A DNA stretch of 64,000 bases, taken from NCBI GenBank assembly GCA_025769875.1, contig JAGFNK010000078.1, positions 62,001 through 126,000 on the forward strand, given 5' to 3'. Origin of the DNA: Russula earlei (Eukaryota > Basidiomycota > Agaricomycetes > Russulales > Russulaceae). The translations under genes were made by a program, and so were the position numbers. The notes under the pieces are model-generated. The model was not told where the DNA came from, searched no databases, and saw only the letters and a program-made list of their open reading frames with translations. Positions 50,078 through 61,117 of the stretch are shown here, one piece after another; the first letter of the stretch is position 1; every line of letters starts with the position of its first letter.

Positions 50078-50840
50078 ACGTCCTCTTCTTTTGCACCCCT
50101 CCCGTCGTAAATAGACCGGCCTCCAAGTTTCGCCCCAAGTGCAATAACCGATATCACCTATGACACGACATGTCTCGTCATGCCGGTGAATCCTTTGTTC
50201 GGTTCCCTCTCCTCACGTTTCTCGCGAACCTCCGCCACCGCGCCTCTTCGACCCTTCGCCCGCCTTTAGCACGATAAGATTTGCTACGCATAGATCCTCG
50301 TGCCCTGGCTACCTCTTCTTCCCCCCTCCCCCCCCAATTATGCCATCGTTTGTTCCATAAGCAGCGGGGAGCCCTGCGCTCTCCCACTCGACTCTCCCGT
50401 ACCCCTCGGACTTCCATTCGAAAGGTCTGCTTACTAGTACTTTTTTTCCCTGTTTGAGTGGCGTAAAGAGCTGATGAAACGCGAATGACTCTTACCCAAC
50501 CACCGATCCCTTCATATCCTTTGTGCGTATTATGTCCCTACCGTTCTAGCTCCCGAGTCAGTATCGGGGTTCCGCCTTGTCATCGTCCGATAATTCTCTG
50601 CCTGTCTAACTTGTGTGGGACGGCCACTCTGAATGGAATCACGGTTCGGCACTTGCATCCAGAGCGTTCCCTCATCATATTGGTCTATGCCTTCCCATTG
50701 GATAACACACTCACACTCCTACCCTGTCAAGTTCACTTATGGATACAGCGCGCCTGAATGTATTTTCTGAAACTTGCTCCTATTCAGGCGGCGGCATGAA
50801 TGGGAAATTTTTGGAAAGTGACCGTCTCCACACCACAAGT
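50078..50840. other. Intergenic, nothing recognised except an inverted repeat
   Basis: No gene is supportable. CGCCTGAAT (near 50752) and ATTCAGGCG (near 50783) form a 9-bp inverted repeat with a ~22-bp loop just upstream of the REV1 relic. Confidence 0.4.
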
Positions 50841-50844
50841 CTGC

Positions 50845-51865
50845 TTTTGCGATATCAACGTTAAGCATCGGATTCCTGTCGCTATCAACAGGAGCTAGAC
50901 CAAGTACGGCATACGATTCGAGAACGATGACCGGTAGAGATATTTATTCATCAGATGTCAGAAGAAGTTGTACGCCGACTGGAAGGGCAGTTATCGCCCG
51001 GGCCATAGGGTCCGCCCGGGCAGTTTCACGACTCGATGTAAGACGCAACTACGCTGCGCTGTGTCTCAACAGGTATGTAAAGGCATCACTTTACGCCTAC
51101 CTATAAACATCAAGTTCCCCCTCTTTCCGTTGATCACGAGCTTTGATAGCGGTTATATCCCCTCCAAGGTTTCCTGCTCTTTTGCTAATATAACGGGGGA
51201 AACTCGCCAGTCTGCTATCCTTCGCGCGATTTGAAATGGCTGTGGTTTGATTGACATTGAGAACCTTTACAGGGCCTGATCGTGAAAACTTGAACTCGGG
51301 AGTTGCGTGATCACATTAAGCCAGGATCCTGGAATCCCGGCCTTCCGAGTTGGAGGATTCTTCTAGATCGCTCTCTTACTCTCAAGATCATGAAGCGAGA
51401 TCCTTCCGCACCAGTCGAGGCTCCCGAAGGTGGTGCTAGCTGCGCAAACCGTCTCCGTCTACATCGCCCACATGTTTCTGCCTCGGGCATAGTTCAACGG
51501 GACATGTACAGCGCATGACGAATGAACAAAATTGCACTTGCTCCGATGGACACGCGACAGGAGCTTGCCAGGGAAATTCTGCTTCAGCAGGACCTGAAGG
51601 GGATATTGATCCAGGTCCCAGAAGCTTACACGTTTACACGTTCCGACGTGAGCCGAACTCCTCTGAGAATGAGAAGCACCCAGGACAGTTCGGAGCGTCT
51701 TCGAGTGAACTTGACCAGACCGCCACGCCGGAGCCAGAAGCACCAGCGAGAAGAGTAGATCTACCGTCATTCTCACAAGTCGACAGGTCCGTTTTCGAAG
51801 CGCTGCCGGAGGACATCCGAAGAACTTGAGGCAGAGCGACGGCTCCCCCTGGAACACACAGGCCT
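50845..51865 (+). pseudogene. Decayed fragment of a REV1-type translesion polymerase gene
   Basis: REV1 is a Y-family dCMP transferase and scaffold for translesion synthesis. Pieces of its C-terminal half are readable in the right order but in different frames and with stops: CDIN (near 50850), KYGIRFEND (near 50912), EIFIHQMSEEVVRRLEG (50937-50987), SLTLKIMKRDPSAPVEAP (51372-51425), DLKGILIQVPEA (near 51592) and a ubiquitin-binding UBM-like SQVDRSVFEALPEDIRR followed by ELEAERR in another frame (51774-51850). These match, in family order, the little-finger core and UBM of REV1. About 380 bp without REV1 similarity separate the second and third groups. There is no BRCT or palm domain upstream, so I call this a non-functional relic. 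The functional copy, if any, lies outside the window. Confidence 0.7.
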
Positions 51866-52030
51866 TCCCTACTCATTCCGGCAAATCGCTCCGGCTACTT
51901 CCTGCATGATCCGATAACATAAACCAGTTTTGGTTATCGCTGTTACCTTAGCGAGTGAACTAGTAAGTTATATTAACGACGTGCAAATGACAAAAGTGCA
52001 GCCCAAATGTCTCTCTTCGACCATAATGAC

Positions 52031-54861
52031 TCAACTCTCATATCGCTCCCGTGCCTGAAGTGCAATGCATCAGCAATCGAGGGGTCACGTACAGCTGATA
52101 CAAAGCCGACTCACAGAGTCCTTCACCATATTAACATAACCAGTATATCCTTCTTGGTACTTCCCCACCTCCTTCCCCTTGCTTGCGCCAAGGCCAACGC
52201 CAGTGGCGTATATCGCTGTTTGACTGCAAATATACAGTCTGAGGATCATGACAACGTGTAACCAACGTTGTTACTCACATTGGGTCAACTCGGCCATCAC
52301 CTTCAACACCTAAACCAGTCCCTTCCTTCCAGCCCATCATCCTCAAAAGCTTATTCCCAACATTACTCTCATCTTGCCCGGGATTCACCGAGGGCGGTGG
52401 AGGTGTTGGGGGCCGGGTCGGACCCTCCGCGGTACGTCGTTGTTTGCGCTTATCCTCTACACCGTCGGGTAGTGGGACGTCTGGTTGATTGTGCATGATA
52501 CGTCGTTCCGAGGCACGATCGCGATATTTCGGTGCGGAAGCTTGGGCGCTGTCGGCCTCAGCAGAGGCTCGAGCAGCTTTAGCCTTCCCTCTCGCCACCT
52601 CCCGTAAGTTTGCGTCTTTAAAGTTACGCTGCATAGAGTTAGCATCAGCTATATATAAGAGACGAGGACTCCAAACCTTGTGTAGATCCGACTCTTTATT
52701 ATGCTTCTTGAGTTGATCAAGCGACTTAAACTGGCGGGCGCATAACAGACAGGCCAGCTTAACTAGGTCAGAAAACTCGAATTCTACTTCCTCGGGAAGC
52801 GTAGCGGGAGAGGGCGTTGGTTTTGCCTCCGGCGTTGCAACCTTTATTGGTGCAATAACCTGACGTGGAAAATTTCCGAACAGTTATCGCAGCAACGATG
52901 GGCAATTACTCACTTCGGGGGTGCTTGAAGTAGGATGGCCCGTACTTAACACCTCTTGCACTTGGTTCCACTTGCTTATATTATTCGCCGTCTGGTGTAC
53001 AAGTCAGGCAGCGTGTCAGAGAGGGTGTGAATATGGACTCACCTTTTTGCTGGCAATTAGGGGAGCCACTTTCTTGGCCGCGGCAACTGCGCACCACCAT
53101 TAATACACACATCCAGAAAGAAGGCTCTTCATATCTCGGATGAGACAAACCCTTGGGATCTTCATTAGAGGCGGTCCTGTCTCCTTCAACCAAATCAGGA
53201 TCCCCTTCCTCCGTCATAGAGAATCCGAGTGTCGAAACAGCTGCAGCAGCACTGGAAGCAGGTGTACCTGCAACGCGGCCTTTAGACGCGGAATCGAATG
53301 GTGTTGAATCAACAGACTCGTCAAATTCGTTGGCTTACTACCACCCTTAAAGCTTAGGGTGACAGGCTTGTCAGAAACGGGTAGGGCAGAGGCCTCAGCA
53401 GGGGCCGCGGATGCAACGTCCATGACTGAAGCCTGGAAGTCAGAAGTAATCAACATGGTATAAAACGAAATAGGACCTTTCTTCTTCTTCTTCTCTTTCT
53501 CCTTGGTAGGAGGGGACTGTTGCATTGGCGCTTCAACTTCGTACTCCAGCTTCGCGATGGTGGCACCTTCGTCCCAGTATCGAACCCATTGATCCTCGAC
53601 TCCGCCGAGGGTCATGGACGAAGGTAGGCAAGCTTCGTCCCTCATAATTGGGTCAGAGATGGGTTGAAAAGAGTACGGATGAGCAAACGAAGTAGCGACC
53701 GGCCGGTCAGAGATACGAAAACCGTTGGGGTGGATTTGAGGAGACATGGTTGCGGCTAAAACCGCAGATGCTGCCTGTAAGGAAGGAGAGCGTTGAAGTC
53801 TCAAGAAGTGTGGAGTAATAAAAAAGGAAAGTGACCATACCTGGATGTCGACGAACTCAACGAAAGCAAATCCCCAACTAGCTAGCGTGGTCTTGTCTTT
53901 GATCAAGATGATTCTCTTCATACCCTTCGCGCCCTCTTTGTGAGGGCCAGAAGATGTCCTCATTGCCAGTTCGATTGCTTGAGGACCCGACAAAGGGTCC
54001 AGTCCACGGAAAAGCAGAATGCCGGCTGGGGAGTTGCCAATGTCACGTGTACCATCATTTGCATTAGCCAGGCGACCGGAACGACCGCCAGTATTAGGGT
54101 TTGCGCTTTGAGAATAATCAATTTTGACGCGGCGACCACTGTGTTGGCCACCAGTTTTGAGAGCCTTGTAGAACGCGTTGGTAGCGGATGCGCCATGCGA
54201 GGCTGGAGGAGGGACTTGAATGAAGGGAAACTGTGGGTCCACGAACGCTCGTGCGGTCTCGACTGAGGAGAATTGGGCGAAACCGAAGCCCTTGGATTGG
54301 CCTGTGAAGAGGATGGGAAAAAGCCACAAAGGTGAAGGGGAAAGGGGAATCGTCAATGAAACTGTCCAGGAAAGATGCAAGTGACGGGCAAGTGCCTGTT
54401 GATCTCTCTCGGATAATTGTGACCGTTTCGATCGAGCAACCTTGGCCAGTCAGGAACGAATAAAGCTTTTGGGACGAATGGTCAGCTTTGTACGAGTGAC
54501 AGTGAACCATCCCACGTACGTCTGATTCCGTGAAGCCAGTGTCGAGACCGAGAAAGATGACGTGAGGGCTGGGGTCGCTAGCGACGAGGCGCTTCTTGTG
54601 GCCGTGAAATCCGCCTCCGCCCACGCCATAATCTTGATAGCTGTTGTGAGAGTCTTGTCCTCCGTCATCCCATGGCTGTAAAGAAACGCAACGCAGAAAC
54701 CAGTGAGATGTTAGCAAAAGGAGGGAAGAGAGCCCCACAACGCCGCCATTGAATTTCCTCTTCTTTCCCTCTCCGTAGTCGTCATCTCGACCCTTTCCGG
54801 ACCATGAACCACCTTCATTCCAGGCCTCCTTGCCTATATCCCATTCGCGATTGTAAGCCAT
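52031..54861 (-). CDS. RBM5/RBM10-like splicing factor (RRM, C2H2, G-patch)
   Basis: Twelve exons, 54861-54742, 54675-54520, 54465-54396, 54301-53841, 53774-53342, 53279-53151, 53086-53043, 52991-52914, 52859-52677, 52628-52279, 52223-52115 and 52054-52031, give 718 aa with consistent phases. RRM1 (~residues 78-165): HVIFLGLDTGFTESD, then SKGFGFAQF. RRM2 (~208-300): AGILLFRGLDPL and WGFAFVEF. A C2H2 finger follows (CLLCARQFKSLDQLKKH). The G-patch reads NVGNKLLRMMGWKEGTGLG. This domain order is that of vertebrate RBM5/6/10, spliceosomal A-complex regulators; the OCRE repeat was not seen. The G-patch and its downstream tail (VKDSARERYES) are split over three exons. The third intron (54302-54395) seems to start with GC. 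The start is 105 bp from the divergent complex I gene. Confidence 0.86.
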
Positions 54862-54966
54862 GAAGATGAGTGCGAATTGCAAGAATGATGATGATGAAAG
54901 TCACACAAAGGGTAGGTCTGAGTACAAACAAAGATCAACAACTCCACTTGCTCTTCTCATTCAACA
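54862..54966. promoter_or_regulatory. Divergent promoter region between RBM5-like and NDUFB4 genes
   Basis: Only 105 bp separate the two start codons, the shortest divergent spacer in the window. No TATA box is evident. Shared control is inferred from spacing. Confidence 0.35.
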
Positions 54967-55374
54967 ATGGCTGGTCACGGTTATGTCAACGTGCGTGTTT
55001 TGCGCTCAATATTGTTCCATGTCTCATTCCTGTCTTGCAGAATGACCCTGCTGTGGACAGATGGAATCGCATGGTGCGTTCATAGCATCAAATCAAGTTG
55101 ATCAAATTATCACCATCCTCTTTCAGCGTGAGGACGTGTACAAACATTTCCGATTCACTTCTAGAGCCTCGTGGATATCGTTAACTGGGCTGGTTCTCGT
55201 CCCCGGCGCGGTGCTGATTCTGGCCTCCCAGCAAGATGTACGTTTCTTATTAGCTAGTGTCACGCTAGGAGGCCAATACCCTTACAGCTGAAATGGAAGT
55301 GGGGTGGAAAGCGAAAAGGAGAATCTCTACTCTCTCACCCTTCGCAAGCAGTCAACTCGGCAGAAGAGGGTTAG
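54967..55374 (+). CDS. Mitochondrial complex I subunit NDUFB4/B15
   Basis: Four small exons, 54967-54990, 55041-55073, 55127-55237 and 55288-55374, give 84 aa; all introns are phase 0. The protein begins MAGHGYVNNDPAVDRWNRM, then REDVYKHFRFTSRASW, one transmembrane helix (LTGLVLVPGAVLILAS) and a basic C-terminus (LKWKWGGKRKGESLL). This is the layout of the fungal B15-type accessory subunit of NADH:ubiquinone oxidoreductase. It is a membrane-arm subunit with a structural rather than redox role. Its stop codon ends 1 bp before that of the convergent COQ7 gene begins, so the two 3' UTRs must overlap coding sequence. Confidence 0.85.
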
Positions 55375-55375
55375 A

Positions 55376-56159
55376 TCATATTCGTTTACAGAGTTCAATA
55401 GCAACCTTGCACCCCAACCCTATCACTGAGCTGAGAAATGCATGTGCCGGTGCTTTCTGAGAGTTGTGCTCGACGGCCGTATCGAGGTGTTCGAGCTCGT
55501 CATCCCTGAACTCCCGGATTACATCCCTGAGAAGGACAATACTAGGATGGGTAGACCCTTCTAGGTCCCTCAGTTGACTGGATGCATGTAAGAAAGGTAT
55601 CGGCTAATGAACACCTGCGAGGGCACGTACTCGTCATAATGTTCACCGATTACAGTTTCAACCGCCTCTGTGCATGCCATTGCCGCTTCTTTTCCACCGA
55701 GTGCTGTAATAACACCTAATCCAAACCCAGCCGTCTTTGCGACTTGCCATAAAGCCGTTGGTCGTACTTGGTGCTGAACTTGGAGCTTGTTCATGACAGC
55801 GAGGTGCTTTCTCTCCTGGGCCCACATGTCCTATAATGATCGCGAGGTGTTGATACGACGCAGTAATGAAAGTAAGGTGTGCTTGCCTTTATCAGTGCCA
55901 CTGTCGCGGGATCATTTCGGTGTCGGAAAACGGCGAGTTGACCCTCATAGATGGAATTGGCAGCAACTTCACCCGCCTGATCGACTCTCAAAGCGGCATC
56001 GAGACGCTTTCGCTGACATGGCGGGAGGTTGTCCGGTGTAAGAGAGGTTGATACATCCAAGCATTCAAGGGGGGCAAGATAGGCAGAGGATGGCACTGAT
56101 CCCCGGGTGTGTGCAAATGAACGCAGGGAGGAGGTTCTTGGTAGCCTTGGACACACCAT
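55376..56159 (-). CDS. COQ7: Demethoxyubiquinone hydroxylase Coq7
   Basis: Coq7 is the di-iron hydroxylase of the penultimate step of ubiquinone synthesis, at the matrix face of the inner mitochondrial membrane. Exons are 56159-55887, 55830-55631 and 55577-55376, giving 224 aa. A basic N-terminal leader (MVCPRLPRTSSLRSFAH) fits mitochondrial import. Di-iron ligands are visible in DQAGEVAANSIYEGQL, ERKHLAVM, EAAMACTEAVETVIGEHY and REFRDDELEHLDTAVEH. The first intron (55831-55886) has a GC donor with otherwise perfect consensus (AAAG|GCAAGC), and no GT is available in the required phase. It is convergent with the NDUFB4 gene, with a 1-bp gap between stop codons. Confidence 0.92.
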
Positions 56160-56379
56160 GACCGTGCGTAGACGTAGCCTGTGGCGCCTTTGATGGCAGA
56201 AATCTGTCAACGAACGGTTCGTTCGAGACCGCTGCTGTCACCTCGCCCTAATCTCAGCGAAAAGGGGGGTGAAGAGTGCCGACTTCCTTTTCTCGCACTT
56301 TTCTCGCGGTTGTCGTGAGGTTGCGAATGGCGACCCGTGCCCGTGCCTCGCTCATCTTTCCCCATAACCTTTTCCTTGC
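56160..56379. promoter_or_regulatory. Divergent promoter region between COQ7 and the first kinase-like/RasGEF gene
   Basis: A 220-bp interval between divergent start codons. No recognised site. Confidence 0.35.
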
Positions 56380-59300
56380 ATGTCTCACAACATAGTCCCT
56401 TCTACTGGCATTGCCAAGGGATCTAGTCTAAGTGCGCATCTGTATCATCCCTCGGATGTCAGGTCTTAATAGCTGCCCCTTCGCTCAGTCGTCAGACTAT
56501 ACGATACCGCCAAAGCGGTCAAAGTTCACAAGGTGATCATTCAGTCCCATAGCGTGTCTCATTGCCCAAATATAGCACCAGAGTCGGCTGGTTGATCTTG
56601 TTCGTCAATGCGATCACCTGCTTTCCGCGGTAAGAGAGTATTCGCCACAATTGGTTGGGACCCCTGCAGGCGCCGAAGCCGATGAAATCGAAAGGCGAGC
56701 TTTCTTTCCCGGCTATCACGCACACGTCCTTCACGAGTCCTCGCAGAACCATAGAACGTATTCATGAGCGAGTGTTAGGCTGGGCAAGGCTAAGCGATGC
56801 GGCAGCTTTCCTGAAGCAGAACGTCATTCATGTTGGCATCGAGGACTGTCACCGTGAACTTACCGCGTGTACTGACAAGTTTACGGTACGCCAAACCTTG
56901 TGTCATCCAGAAGAGTCATAGTCATATTCCTTAGGTCGCGTTGTCAATCATTAATAAGAGTCAGCATCATGCGCAAGAGCAGGCCCGACAGCGCGATCAC
57001 CAAAAACTATATGACTTGATGATTGAATTACGAGAAGAATTCATGCGAAATAAAAGCCGAGTTGCGCCCGTGCCTCAACCGAATGAACCGCTCCTCCAGG
57101 TGAGCCTAGCATAATTCTATCATGGGTATGCGAGGAGCTCAACGTATGGTAGGAGCAACCTATGATCTTTGAGGAACGGAGAGGTCACGGTACCGTCCCG
57201 GTGTCAGTGGCAGCACCCTCGCGTTCGGCATTGGACTGTGAGCACTTTAAGCCATGTCGCGGAGGGTGACTCACTTTGTTCTGTAAATTGTAGTCTCCGG
57301 GAAGGTCCTCAAAGCAAGTGAAAGCGTTATGTTTGAAGGAAACTTCTTGGTCTTTTACCGAGGCCAATGGATCAACGACGGACATCTTGTACGTTGCCTG
57401 CGGTTCCGCGTCAGACCTAAAATAAACTTGCGCTAGGCAACACTTGGTTGCCTGAAGGATCAATCTCCAGATCGTCGACAGGCAAGTGCAACAACCGCTT
57501 GACGTTCTACGCATTTTCAACTCTACGACAGCGCTTCAAAGACCGAGTCGAAGCTTCTATCGGTATTCAACATCCGAACGTCCTCAGAGTCTTTGGTCAT
57601 GTTACAATAGAAGGCGTCGTTTATTCCGTATGTGGGATGTGAAATGGTGGTGATAAAATGAATACCCTTCTGTTTTTAGGTCCACCCGTGGATGGAGAAC
57701 GGGAACATTCGAGAATATTTACGAAAAAATCCTGACGCCGACCGTACCCGTCTTCTCAGCGAAGTTGCATCTGGTGCGCACAGGGCCTGGCTAGTCGTCA
57801 GCGACTTATGTTGATGAATCCCAGGTTTGGAATTCCTCCATGAAAGAAACATCGTTCACGGTGATTTATGCGGTGTAAGCTGTTGTTGTTCTAGTCGGAC
57901 TTCTCTCCTCACGTCCTTCACACTCACAGAAAAGCATTCTGGTTAATGGCTCTGGCAAAACGTTTCTCTGCGCTTTCGGTCTGTCTGAATTCTCGAATGT
58001 ACGTTGGTTCGCCAAGTACTCCTGTATGCCTAACGTGGACGTGTGCCCTATAGCGTTTCTCCGATTTATCCCGCGCTCGATGGTTTGCCCCAGAAAGGAT
58101 CTCATCTTCAAGCAGCACTTCCCTGACCTCGAAAGTAGATATCTGGTCGTTTGGTTTGCTCTGCCTCGAAGTTTTTACAGGGAACGATCCCTACAGCTCA
58201 ATTGCGGACGTATATGTACCCATTTTATTAAACGAAGGCAAAACCCCCGAGCATCCTGGGCCTACGGCAGTTGGCCTCAGTCCAGACATGTGGGAGCTTA
58301 TGCAATCCTGTTGGCAGATTAATCCAACCGAGCGTCCGCCAATGCCCACGGTCCTGTCGCTTATACGTCATCTGATGGATTCTCCCAATGAATGTGAGCG
58401 ATTCTATGTCCCACCCGGGTGCATGCTTACCCTTGTCCCGCCGTGTAGCCTATCAGCAGCCTGTCAGAAGAAGTCACTCCCCCACTTCGATTCTCATTTC
58501 CCCGACAAATGACATTCCACCGCCAATGGAAACTAGCCCCAAGTCCATCGGAAGCTTGTCCCCTACGACATCACAGAGGTCTCCCGGACCTTCAGAGATA
58601 TCACCTCTCACCCGAGAACCCAACTCTGAGACACTCGTGCCCCCCTTAAGGCGGCAAAATGATCTACGTGTCCCAATTGGGATCCCCAGGACCGTCAACG
58701 ACCCACCCTCGTCTGGATCTGGACGGCTGTCACCTCTCTTGGAGGATCATGATGACCCCTTCTCACTACCACCAAGAAGGCGCGCGCAGACGCTACCACG
58801 TTCCCCTTCCCCTGATCCCTCCGTCTCCCCCGATCCTCCCCCTCCTCTTTCCCGACCTCGCCAGATCAGTGTCGATTCTTTGTCGTCGCAGAGTACGTCA
58901 GGCAATAGCGATTCGAGTACACGACCATTTTGGAAACCCAAGAAGAGGTCCCAGACAACTCTCTCCACAACCCCCAGTATAGATGGCGATCCATACCCCC
59001 CGAGCAGTCTTAATCACTCCCCAACACAGGGTACGCAGCCACGTCAGAAAAGAGCCATGACGATCAACGCTCCCAACGCAGACCCTCTTCGGCCCCAACC
59101 TTCTCGGTCAGCTAGCGTATCTACCATTTTAACCCAAAGCCGTGGCTGGATACCGGTGAACCCAGTGGTCACGAGGCTTATGGAAACTGTGGCGAGCGAT
59201 CCCGAGGGTTTAGTCCGACCCGCATTGGATGGGACTGTGTCTTCTGGAAATCTCGAAGGTCTGGTTTCCCGAGTCATCCATGGCAGTGCAGATTTAGCGG

Positions 59301-60681
59301 GAGACGAGTCCTTCAAAACCACTTTTTTGACCATTTACCGACTTTTCTCGACCAGCGAACGTCTCTTCAATGTTTTGAAACGACGGTTCGAGTCGACGGA
59401 CCTCAATCCCGCTCACGCGCGCTCTCGGTACTCGTAAGTGAACCGCGCATGCCGCCAACTGAGCCCTGACGATTCGTCTCCCAGTATCTTGCTCTTCATC
59501 CAGAGCTGGCTGAAGAAAGGGTTCGATGATGAAGAGCTCAGGTTTTCACCTACGATCAAAGAGTTCACAAAGTCCATTGTAGGTTCTCAGACAATGGAAG
59601 CGAAGGCCGCAGAGATTGCGAGTTTGGTAGATGAGGCTGCCTCTGTGCGTCGTCGTATGCCATCCACAGGCCCCCAATTAACTGGATTTTCAGGTCCGCC
59701 GCCGCCAACCGGGCACCTGCACCCGTTTACGACGCGAACCTGCTATAAGACCCCAAAGGGTGACGCCAGCCGACTTTGCGGTGGCCCTAACTGTAGTGAA
59801 AGGCGACCGGTTCAAGTACATAATGTATTGGGACTACGTAAACTTCACCCGAACAGGAACAAGTCCGCGGCGGATTGACGTGTTCAATACTGTTCACGAC
59901 TTGGTCACCAGATGGGTCAAGAAAAGCGTCTTGCTGTGAGGATCATTCAGAGTTTAAGATGGAAAGCTCACCGCTCATCCTCCCTTCCTTTATGATAGGC
60001 CTGATCAACTAAACGAGCGAAAAAGTATGTATGAAGAGTGGATTAATACCGCACAGGTCATTCAGCTCCATACTCTCAAGGATGACAATGACTGACGCCA
60101 ATACAAGGCATGCCGGAACCTGAATAATTTTTCGTCAACATCTGCGATTGTGACCGCTCTGATGTCGTCGGTCATTACTACGCTGCCACTTACCTCCGAA
60201 AGCAAGGCCAATTCGGTTCTGCATACGTTAGCAGGAGAACTGACGCCTACCAATGGCGCGTACCAAAATACATTAGAGCAAGTGGCGACGAAAGACCTCA
60301 TTCCTTGGCTGGGTATGCCTAGATCTGCATGATTTCTCGCTGCCACTTACCCCGACCTCCGCAGACCCGCACCTTTCCTACCTTAACTCGAGTTTCGACC
60401 TCTCTGATATGATTGTCGAGGTCGATAGTCACCCTCTAATCGATTTCAGGCAGTGCAGTAAACTAGGGAAGCAGATCGACTCCCTCGCTCAGTTCTCTCC
60501 GCCTCGCGTCCGCCACATAACACCACCAGATGTGTTGGCGTACGTGGAATACAGTCTCAAGTCTTGTACCAGTGACTATAACCAGCGTGCTACGGAGGAA
60601 CGTAGCGCCAAACTTGCTGGTGAGGAGCGGTACGTACTCGAACACCGAAAGAGGATGCGGTCGCTCGGGATGCCGTACTAG
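56380..60681 (+). CDS. MLKL-like N-domain / pseudokinase / RasGEF fusion protein (copy A)
   Basis: Nineteen exons give 1,119 aa: 56380-56431, 56489-56532, 56576-56694, 56747-56885, 56935-57099, 57153-57237, 57294-57388, 57437-57481, 57532-57627, 57680-57773, 57825-57874, 57930-57998, 58054-58393, 58449-59433, 59485-59644, 59694-59935, 59999-60056, 60108-60312 and 60365-60681. Residues 1-~180 are helical and resemble the MLKL/HeLo-like four-helix domain (TAKAVKVHKHQSRLVDLV, FLKQNVIHVGIEDCHREL). Residues ~202-464 are kinase-like but degenerate: ATLGCLK at beta-3, HGDLCGKSILV (Asn to Ser) and CAFG instead of DFG, so catalysis is unlikely. A Ser/Pro linker follows, then RasGEF_N (~712-850, GNLEGLVSRVI) and RasGEF (~880-1119: ADFAVALTVVKGDRFK, YWDYVNFTR, FSSTSAIVTALMSS). 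Two introns appear GC-AG. It probably activates a Ras GTPase; the upstream signal is unknown. Confidence 0.85.
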
Positions 60682-61117
60682 TCACCATACTCGGCATGTG
60701 GACATAAATTTACCGACGCCTTTGAATCCTCTCTTGGTCGGGGAACCTCTCATCTCGTCTAGATTGATTGCAGTAACGATATCTAACCCAAAATAAATTG
60801 TACAGCGGGTTGCCTCTGCCCAACCTTTCGCCTCTTGGTCGGGTACCTTTCACGTCACTTTCTTGTCCTTTCGCTTTTTGGGTCTACTCGAAGTTCATAT
60901 GTAGTTTTATGTAACCGCGCAATGTGATCTCAGTTTCCATGGACAATAATAAGCAAGCACGGTTGACCGAATGCTGCGCCATCAGATGGCTTCCCGCTAT
61001 GGGCACAACGCAACGGCAGGTGATAAGTCATTTCCGTACATTTCAACGACGCCCGTCCCAGCCCCGAGTCACCCACTGGCCGCCCTTCTCTGCTCTCCCT
61101 CTCCCCCTTCCCTTCTG
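60682..61117. other. Intergenic between the tandem copies
   Basis: This 436-bp spacer must contain the 3' end of copy A and the promoter of copy B. CCTCTTGGTCGGG occurs twice (near 60732 and 60829), a small direct repeat. No gene. Confidence 0.4.
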
